Assembly (NCBI GenBank): GCA_964645155.1
Contig: CAZYBG010000018.1
Span: 1 to 47,097, forward strand
Direction of reading: 5' to 3'
DNA from: CAZYBG01 sp964645155
GTDB taxonomy: Bacteria > Pseudomonadota > Alphaproteobacteria > Rhodobacterales > Rhodobacteraceae
DNA: 47,097 bases
The notes beneath the pieces are model-generated. The model was not told the DNA's origin and did no database searches. It saw only the letters and a program-made list of their open reading frames with translations. Positions 41,139-47,097 of this stretch are shown here, piece after piece (the stretch's first letter is position 1; the number at the start of each line of letters is the position of its first letter). The translations under genes were made by a program, and so were the position numbers.

Positions 41139-44100
41139 ATGGCGCTGCAGGACGTTTCCCTGAAGGACCGGTTCGATCTGACGAAGAGCCCGGTGCTTCT
41201 GAACGGCACGCAGGCCCTGGTGCGGCTGATGCTGATGCAGAAGGCGCGCGACGTCGCGGCGGGGCTGAACACGGCGGGCTACGTCACCGGCTACCGCGGC
41301 TCGCCGCTGGGCGCGGTCGACCAGCAGATGATGCGGGCGAGGAAGGAACTCGAGGCCGCGGATGTCCTGTTCCAGGCCGGGCTGAACGAGGACCTCGCCG
41401 CAACCGCCTGCTGGGGCACCCAGCAGGCCGAACTGAGGGGCGAGGGCAGGTACGATGGCGTCTTCGCGCTCTGGTACGGCAAGGGGCCCGGCGTCGACCG
41501 CTCGGGCGACGTGATGCGCCATGCCAACATGGCCGGGACCTCGCCCAATGGCGGCGTGCTGATGGCGATGGGCGACGACCATACCGGCGAAAGCTCGACC
41601 ACGCTGCACCAGTCGGACTGGGCGATGGTCGATGCCTACATGCCGGTCGTGTCGCCCGCCGGGGTGCAGGAGATCCTCGACTACGGCCTCTACGGCTGGG
41701 CGCTGAGCCGCTTCGCGGGTGTCTGGGTGGGCCTCAAGACGATGAAGGACACGGTCGAGGCGACGGCCGTCGTCGATGGCCGGCCGGACCGGATGCGGTT
41801 CGTGACCCCGGAGTTCGGGATGCCGCAGGGCGGGCTCAACATCCGCCTCGTCGATACGCCCGTCGCGCAGGAAGCGCGGATGATCGATTACAAGCGCTTC
41901 GCCGCGGAAGCCTTTGCAAAGGCGAACGGAATGGATTGCCGCGTCTGGGGCAAGCCCGGCGCGAGGATCGGCTTCGTCGCGGCCGGCAAGAACTGGCTCG
42001 ACCTCGTCCACGCGCTGTCGCTTCTCGGGATCGACGGGCCGGAGGCCGAGCGGCTCGGGATCACCACCTACAAGGTCGGCCAGGTCTTCCCGCTCGACAT
42101 GGACAGCTTCCACGACTGGGCCGAGGGCCTCGACCTCGTGGTGGTGGTCGAGGAGAAGCGCAAGCTGATCGAGGTGCAGGTCAAGGAGGCGCTGTTCGAC
42201 GACCGCAAGGGCCGCCGCGTCTATGGCTGGCACAAGGGCGACAGCTACGAACACGGCCGCCGGATGGAGCTGTTCCCGACGCGCTACGCGCTCGACCCGA
42301 TCCTGATCGGCGAGAAGGTCGGCCAGATCCTGATCGAGGAGGGGCGCGGCACCGACTGCATCAGGGCCGGCCTGCAGATGCTTGACGACGCACGGAAAGC
42401 CGACAACGCCAAGGACATGGCGGCGCGGCTGCCCTACTTCTGCTCGGGCTGTCCGCACAACACCTCGACGAAGGTGCCCGAAGGCTCGCGCGCCTATGCC
42501 GGCATCGGCTGCCACTACATGGTCCAGTGGATGGACCGCGAGACGGTGGGCTTCACCCAGATGGGCGGCGAGGGCGCGAACTGGATCGGCGAGGCGCCGT
42601 TCTCGACCCGCGGGCATGTCTTCCAGAACCTCGGCGACGGCACCTACAACCACTCCGGTATCCAGGCGATCCGTGCCGCGCTGGCGGCGGGCACGAACAT
42701 CACCTTCAAGATCCTGTTCAACGACGCCGTCGCTATGACCGGCGGCCAGAAGAACGAGGGCGGGCTGACCGCCGACCGGATCGTGCGGGAAGTGCAGGCG
42801 ATGGGGGTCGAGCGGATCGCCGTCGTCTATGACGAGAAGGAGGAGCCCGACTGGTCCGCCTTCCCGCGCGGGATCGAGAAGCACGAGCGGGCCGATCTCG
42901 ATGCGGTGCAGAAGACGTTCCGCGATATCAGGGGCGTATCGGCCATCGTCTATGTCCAGACCTGCGCTGCCGAGAAGCGCCGGCGGCGCAAGCGCGGCCA
43001 GTTCCCCGACCCCGACACCCGGGTCTTCATCAACACCGATGTCTGCGAGGGCTGCGGCGATTGCGGCGTGCAGTCGAACTGTGTGTCGATCGTGCCGGTC
43101 GAGACCGAGCTCGGCCGCAAGCGTGCGATCGACCAGTCCTCGTGCAACAAGGACTTCTCCTGCATCAAGGGCTTCTGCCCCTCCTTCGTGACGGTCACCG
43201 GCGCCAGGCCGAAGAAGGCCGCGACCCGCGAGGTCGAGATCGGCGACCTGCCCGAGCCGCGGCTGCCGGCGATCCGCGGCACCTGGAACGCCGTCATCAC
43301 CGGCGTCGGCGGCACCGGCGTGGTGACGGTCGGCGCAATCATGGCGCAGGCCGCGCAGCTCGATGGAAAGGGTGCCGGCATGATGGAGATGGCGGGCCTT
43401 GCCCAGAAGGGCGGCGCGGTGCACATCCACTGCCGGATTGCCGACCGGCCCGAGGACATCAGCGCGATCCGCGTCGCCACGGGCGAGGCCGACGTGGTGG
43501 TCGGTGGCGACCTGGTGGTCACCGCGGGGTCGAAGACGATGGGCCTGATGCGCACCGGACGCACCGGCGCAGTGGTCAACAGCCACGAGATCATCACCGG
43601 CGAGTTCACCAAGAACACCGAATTCCGCATTCCGACCAGCGACCTGGAGATCGCGCTTCAGGCGCGGCTGAAGGGCCGGCTGATGCTGTTCGACGCCTCG
43701 GCGCTGGCCAAGGCGCTGATGGGCGACACGATCTACGCCAACATGATCGTCTTCGGCGCCGTCTGGCAGAAGGGCTGGCTGCCGCTGTCGCACGCGGCGA
43801 TCCTGAAGGCGATCGAGCTGAACGGCGCGGCCATCGAGCGCAACGCGCGCGCCTTCGAGATCGGCCGCTGGGCGGCCGAGCGGCCGATCGAGGCGGCGCA
43901 GGTGCTCGTCCCCGCGGTCGTCGAGAAGCCGCGCAGCCTCGAGCAGCAGATCGCGTTCCGCGCCGGCCATCTCGTCGCCTACCAGTCCGAGCGGCTGGCG
44001 CGTCGCTACCGGGCGCTGGTCGAGCGGTTCGACGACCCGCGGCTGCGCGGCGCAGTTGCCAAGGGCTACCACAAGCTTCTCGCCTACAAGGACGAATACG

Positions 44101-44564
44101 AGGTCGCCCGCCTGCTGCGCTCGACCGAGGCGAAGGTGCGGGAGGAGTTCGAGGGCGGGCAGCTGAAGTTCACCTACCACCTGGCGCCGCCGCTCCTCAG
44201 CCGGCCGGGCGCCGACGGCCGGCCGCGCAAGCGCGCCTTCGGGGCCTGGATCGCGCGCCTCTACGGCCCGCTCGCCGCGCTGAAGGTGCTGCGCGGCACG
44301 CCGCTCGACCCGTTCGGCTACACCGCCGAACGGCGGCTGGAGCGCCAGCTGATCCGGCAGTACGAGGCCGACATGGCCGAGGTCCGCGACACGCTGCGCC
44401 CCGAGACGATGGACGCGGCCCTGGCGCTGGCCGAACTGCCGCTGCAGATCCGCGGCTTCGGCCCGGTGAAGGAGGCCCATGCCGCGGCGGCCGCCAGGCG
44501 GCGCGAGGAACTCCTTGCGGTGCTGCGCGGGCAGGGATCACATCTGCGGCAGGCGGCCGAATGA
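41139..44564 (+). CDS. Fused indolepyruvate:ferredoxin oxidoreductase
   Basis: A 1141-residue cytoplasmic enzyme that decarboxylates arylpyruvates such as indolepyruvate to aryl-acetyl-CoA, reducing ferredoxin. It fuses the alpha (IorA-like) and gamma (IorB-like) parts. It starts MALQDVSLKDRFDLTKSPVL with GGGAGG 7 bp upstream. Pyrimidine-domain motif VTGYRGSPLGAVDQQMMRAR; cysteines FCSGCPHNTSTK (about 435); TPP site NLGDGTYNHSG (about 499); a cysteine cluster CEGCGDCGVQSNCVSIVP (about 636); and the C-terminal gamma domain from VGGTGVVTVGAIMAQAAQLD (about 724). It is expected to degrade aromatic amino acids or make acyl-CoA. Confidence 0.92.
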   Translation: MALQDVSLKDRFDLTKSPVLLNGTQALVRLMLMQKARDVAAGLNTAGYVTGYRGSPLGAVDQQMMRARKELEAADVLFQAGLNEDLAATACWGTQQAELRGEGRYDGVFALWYGKGPGVDRSGDVMRHANMAGTSPNGGVLMAMGDDHTGESSTTLHQSDWAMVDAYMPVVSPAGVQEILDYGLYGWALSRFAGVWVGLKTMKDTVEATAVVDGRPDRMRFVTPEFGMPQGGLNIRLVDTPVAQEARMIDYKRFAAEAFAKANGMDCRVWGKPGARIGFVAAGKNWLDLVHALSLLGIDGPEAERLGITTYKVGQVFPLDMDSFHDWAEGLDLVVVVEEKRKLIEVQVKEALFDDRKGRRVYGWHKGDSYEHGRRMELFPTRYALDPILIGEKVGQILIEEGRGTDCIRAGLQMLDDARKADNAKDMAARLPYFCSGCPHNTSTKVPEGSRAYAGIGCHYMVQWMDRETVGFTQMGGEGANWIGEAPFSTRGHVFQNLGDGTYNHSGIQAIRAALAAGTNITFKILFNDAVAMTGGQKNEGGLTADRIVREVQAMGVERIAVVYDEKEEPDWSAFPRGIEKHERADLDAVQKTFRDIRGVSAIVYVQTCAAEKRRRRKRGQFPDPDTRVFINTDVCEGCGDCGVQSNCVSIVPVETELGRKRAIDQSSCNKDFSCIKGFCPSFVTVTGARPKKAATREVEIGDLPEPRLPAIRGTWNAVITGVGGTGVVTVGAIMAQAAQLDGKGAGMMEMAGLAQKGGAVHIHCRIADRPEDISAIRVATGEADVVVGGDLVVTAGSKTMGLMRTGRTGAVVNSHEIITGEFTKNTEFRIPTSDLEIALQARLKGRLMLFDASALAKALMGDTIYANMIVFGAVWQKGWLPLSHAAILKAIELNGAAIERNARAFEIGRWAAERPIEAAQVLVPAVVEKPRSLEQQIAFRAGHLVAYQSERLARRYRALVERFDDPRLRGAVAKGYHKLLAYKDEYEVARLLRSTEAKVREEFEGGQLKFTYHLAPPLLSRPGADGRPRKRAFGAWIARLYGPLAALKVLRGTPLDPFGYTAERRLERQLIRQYEADMAEVRDTLRPETMDAALALAELPLQIRGFGPVKEAHAAAAARRREELLAVLRGQGSHLRQAAE

Positions 44565-44660
44565 TGCACCGTTCGTGTCGTGGAAACGTCATAGTCTCTG
44601 GCGACAACAGGGATGCTGGGCCATGAGGTCGGCACCGGCCAGGGGACGCGACACGCACAG

Positions 44661-45536
44661 ATGCGCAGCAGCCATGTTGCCCGAGAGATCAGCTATGCGC
44701 ATTCCGCCGCCACCAAGGGCGGCCGCGCTGTCATCCGCGTTCTGGAGAACGCCACCGGCCGGCTGAAGCTGATCCGCCGCGCCAACGGCTACGAACGCGA
44801 GATCGCCGAGGGCCGCGATTTCTGGGACGTGATGGTCGAACGCTACGGCCTCAGCCTCGACGTCGCGGGCGGCAGCCTGTCGAACATCCCCGCGAACGGT
44901 CCGCTGATCCTGATCGCCAACCATCCCTATGGCATCCTCGATGGCCTGATGATGGGCCACATCCTGTCGAAGGCGCGCGGCGAGTTCCGGATTCTGGCCC
45001 ACCGGGTGTTCCGCAAGGCCGAGGAACTGAACCGCGTCATCCTGCCCGTCGCCTTCGACGAGACGAAGGAGGCGCTTGCCACCAACCTCGAGACCCGCAA
45101 GACCGCGCTGTCGTTCCTCGAGCAGGGCGGCGCCATCGGCATCTTTCCGGGCGGCACCGTCTCGACCGCGCCGAGGCCGTTCGCGCCGCCGATGGACCCT
45201 GGCTGGCGCAACTTCACCGCGAAGATGATCGCACGATCGAACGCCACGGTGGTGCCGATCTTCTTCGAAGGGCACAATTCGCGGCTGTTCCAGATCGCCT
45301 CGCATATCCACCAGACGCTGCGCCTGGCGCTTCTCATCAAGGAGTTCCGCTCCCGCGTCGACGAACCGGTGCGTGTCGTGATCGGCCGGCCGGTCGACCC
45401 CGCGCGGCTGGCCGCGCTGCGCGGCGAGCCCAAGCTGATGATGGATTTCCTCCGCCGTGCCACGTATGAATTGAGCCCGAAGCCGCTCAGGTCCTACGAC
45501 TACGGCTACGAGTTCGAGGCGAAGTACCGCGCCTGA
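44661..45536 (+). CDS. Lysophospholipid acyltransferase family protein
   Basis: A 291-residue PlsC-like acyltransferase. The catalytic motif is NHPYGILDG (HX4D) and the later blocks are IGIFPGGTVSTAP (glycerol-phosphate binding) and TVVPIFFEGHNSRLF. Such proteins transfer acyl groups to lysophosphatidic acid or, in the OlsA-like branch, to lyso-ornithine lipids; the exact acceptor is unclear. The start is taken at ATG 44661 (MRSSHVAREISYAHSAATKG), since the preceding 16 codons look unlike family sequence, although ATG 44613 is open. Confidence 0.85.
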   Translation: MRSSHVAREISYAHSAATKGGRAVIRVLENATGRLKLIRRANGYEREIAEGRDFWDVMVERYGLSLDVAGGSLSNIPANGPLILIANHPYGILDGLMMGHILSKARGEFRILAHRVFRKAEELNRVILPVAFDETKEALATNLETRKTALSFLEQGGAIGIFPGGTVSTAPRPFAPPMDPGWRNFTAKMIARSNATVVPIFFEGHNSRLFQIASHIHQTLRLALLIKEFRSRVDEPVRVVIGRPVDPARLAALRGEPKLMMDFLRRATYELSPKPLRSYDYGYEFEAKYRA

Positions 45537-45568
45537 CGCGGGCCGCCTCCCGGCGGGCGGAGGGGCCG

Positions 45569-46393
45569 ATGGCGGTCGGGTTGTTTGATTCGGGCCTTGG
45601 CGGCCTCACCGTCTACGACGCCGTCGCGCGCCGCCTGCCGGACCTGCCGCTGGTCTACTACGGCGACAACGCCCACACGCCCTACGGCGTGCGCGACGCC
45701 GGCGACATCTTCGAGCTGACCTGCCGCGGGGTCGAGCGGCTCTGGGGCGAGGGCTGCGACCTCGTGATCCTGGCCTGCAACACCGCCTCGGCGGTCGCGC
45801 TGAAGCGGATGCAGGAGACCTGGGTGCCGAAGGACAAGCGGGTGCTCGGCGTGTTCGTCCCGCTGATCGAGGCGCTGACCGAACGGCAGTGGGGCGACAA
45901 TTCGCCGCCGCGCGAGGTGGCGGTCAAGCATGTCGCGCTGTTCGCCACCCCCGCCACCGTCTCGTCGCGCGCGTTCCAGCGCGAACTCGCGTTCCGCGCC
46001 ATCGGCGTCGACGTCGAGGCGCAGCCCTGCGGCGGCGTCGTCGACGCGATCGAGGCGGGCGACATGATCCTTGCCGAGGCGCTGGTGCGCAGCCATGTCG
46101 AGGCGCTGCTGCGCCGGATGCCGCGCCCCGAGGCGGCGGTGCTGGGCTGCACCCACTATCCGCTGATGGAAGAGGTGTTTCAGGACGCGCTCGGCCCGTC
46201 GGTCGCGGTCTACTCGCAGCCGAAACTGGTGGCTGACAGCCTTGCCGACTACCTCGTCCGCAGGCCGGATTTCGTCGGCGCGGGCAGCGGCCGGAAGCTC
46301 CTCACCACGGGCGACCCCAAGCGCGTCGGCGCGAAGGCGACGCAGTTCCTGCGGCGCGCGATGCCGTTCGAGGCGGCGTTTCCGCCCGCTTAG
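45569..46393 (+). CDS. murI: Glutamate racemase
   Basis: A 274-residue cofactor-independent racemase providing D-glutamate for peptidoglycan. It has the two catalytic cysteines: C70 in ILACNTASAVALKR and C194 in VLGCTHYPLMEEV, with the N-terminal GLFDSGLGGLTVYDAVARRL and YYGDNAHTPYG. It follows the acyltransferase by 32 bp and may be cotranscribed. The C-terminus ends normally. Confidence 0.93.
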   Translation: MAVGLFDSGLGGLTVYDAVARRLPDLPLVYYGDNAHTPYGVRDAGDIFELTCRGVERLWGEGCDLVILACNTASAVALKRMQETWVPKDKRVLGVFVPLIEALTERQWGDNSPPREVAVKHVALFATPATVSSRAFQRELAFRAIGVDVEAQPCGGVVDAIEAGDMILAEALVRSHVEALLRRMPRPEAAVLGCTHYPLMEEVFQDALGPSVAVYSQPKLVADSLADYLVRRPDFVGAGSGRKLLTTGDPKRVGAKATQFLRRAMPFEAAFPPA

Positions 46394-46478
46394 CCCCGGC
46401 CGGTTCGCGCAGCCGTTCCGCACGCCCTTCAGCGCGGTCGCCTCCGGCCGTCCGCCTGCGCACCGGCGCCGGAGCCGA

Positions 46479-46492
46479 TTGACCTGGATCAA
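46479..46492. promoter_or_regulatory. FNR/FnrL box upstream of ccoN
   Basis: TTGAC-CTGG-ATCAA at 46479-46492 matches the FNR consensus TTGAT-N4-ATCAA with one mismatch. It lies 97 bp before the ccoN start. FnrL activates cbb3 oxidase genes at low oxygen in Rhodobacter, so this is the expected site. Confidence 0.85.
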
Positions 46493-46589
46493 GGCCCGGT
46501 ATTCCGCCCCCCGCCATACCCGCAGGCGAAAGAACTCCGCCCGGACGAGCCGCGCCTCGGACCGGGGGCCGAGCGAGGGGACGCGCACC

Positions 46590-47097
46590 ATGTGGGACTA
46601 CGTGAAGATCGCCGTGCTGGGCCTGATCGCACTGCTGGCGGCGATCGCTGCCAACTACGCCCGCGATCTTGCCTATCAGGTCCATGCCATCATCGTGATG
46701 CTCGTGGCCGGCGGCCTGTTCCTCTGGACCGTCCGCCAGACCGACGAGCCGCGCCCGGCGGCCGCGGCGGGCGAATATCTCGACGGCCCGGTGCGGGCGG
46801 GGGTGATCGCGACCGCCTTCTGGGGCATCGTCGGCTTCCTCGTCGGCGTGGTGATCGCCTTCCAGCTCGCCTATCCGCAGCTCAACTTCGAATGGGCGCA
46901 GGGCTATGCGAATTTCGGCAAGCTCCGGCCGCTGCACACTTCGGCGGTGATCTTCGCCTTCGGCGGCAACGCGCTTCTGATGTCGTCGTTCTACATCGTG
47001 CAGCGCACCTCGGCCGCGCGCCTCTGGGGCGGCAACCTCGCCTGGTTCGTGTTCTGGGGCTACCAGCTCTTCATCGTGATGGCCGCGACCGGCTACC
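46590..47097 (+). CDS. ccoN: cbb3-type cytochrome c oxidase subunit I, 3' end outside window
   Basis: The first 169 residues of CcoN, cut by the window end. It begins MWDYVKIAVLGLIALLAAIA with the first membrane helix, then YQVHAIIVMLVAGGLFLWTV, the second helix. The heme-copper oxidase core begins with GVIATAFWGIVGFLVGVVIA and the haem ligand histidine in KLRPLHTSAVIFAFGGN. RBS GAGGGG lies about 10 bp before the ATG and an FNR box is upstream. CcoN is the catalytic subunit of the high-affinity oxidase, whose copper centre may be served by copper chaperones such as the PCuAC protein at 16.9 kb. Confidence 0.93.
   Translation, partial: MWDYVKIAVLGLIALLAAIAANYARDLAYQVHAIIVMLVAGGLFLWTVRQTDEPRPAAAAGEYLDGPVRAGVIATAFWGIVGFLVGVVIAFQLAYPQLNFEWAQGYANFGKLRPLHTSAVIFAFGGNALLMSSFYIVQRTSAARLWGGNLAWFVFWGYQLFIVMAATGY

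Noticed and set aside
41109..44480. 1123-codon antisense frame over the indolepyruvate oxidoreductase
   Set aside because: A long shadow frame caused by GC-rich codon bias; the sense frame carries TPP and cysteine-cluster motifs.

Overview
The window looks like chromosomal DNA of a high-GC alphaproteobacterium of the Rhodobacteraceae/Paracoccaceae type. The evidence is the fused indolepyruvate:ferredoxin oxidoreductase, a DksA with a degenerate zinc site, the bolA/grxD pair beside purL, tkt beside zapA, murI before an FNR-box-controlled ccoN, and DUF6525 and DUF1826 proteins. One 10-N scaffold gap interrupts purL, so this is a draft assembly.

Left part (1 to about 19.25 kb) is an integrated mobile element. 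It opens with the last 80 codons of a DUF2274 protein, a family that closes trb conjugation operons. A hipBA toxin-antitoxin pair and a decayed stretch with an HTH-like gene remnant follow. Next comes a metal-homeostasis operon: a divergent Rrf2 regulator with two matching operator palindromes, a G3E (CobW/COG0523) GTPase, DUF1826, DUF6525, a five-gene nickel/peptide-type ABC importer, an EamA exporter and a methyltransferase broken by an amber codon, nearly all with overlapping stops and starts. A copper operon follows: DUF2946, MbnP, MbnH, YcnI, a CopC-CopD fusion and a PCuAC-type chaperone, preceded by a CueR-like dyad. The element ends with a tyrosine integrase transcribed away from dusA, whose 5' end is AT-rich and appears to have been supplied by the element.

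Right part (19.25 kb to the end) is ordinary core chromosome of higher GC: dusA, a secreted HExxH protein, a Bcr/CflA-type MFS pump, a TauE/SafE permease, an Atm1-type ABC exporter, a ThuA-Gfo/Idh/MocA pair, an SDR, BioY, a MoxR ATPase, a DksA-like protein, a FAD monooxygenase, DUF808, transketolase, a coiled-coil protein with ZapA, a bolA / 53-residue membrane protein / grxD operon, purL, a GFA protein, a LysR regulator divergent from the fused IOR, an acyltransferase, murI and the start of ccoN.

The main less-described points are the element's metal operon with its Rrf2 operators, the MbnPH copper cassette with a hairpin inside it, replacement of the dusA 5' end, an unannotated small-RNA candidate with an RpoH-like promoter at about 39.9 kb, and a 53-residue membrane protein between bolA and grxD. 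No tRNA, rRNA, CRISPR array or intact insertion sequence was recognised.
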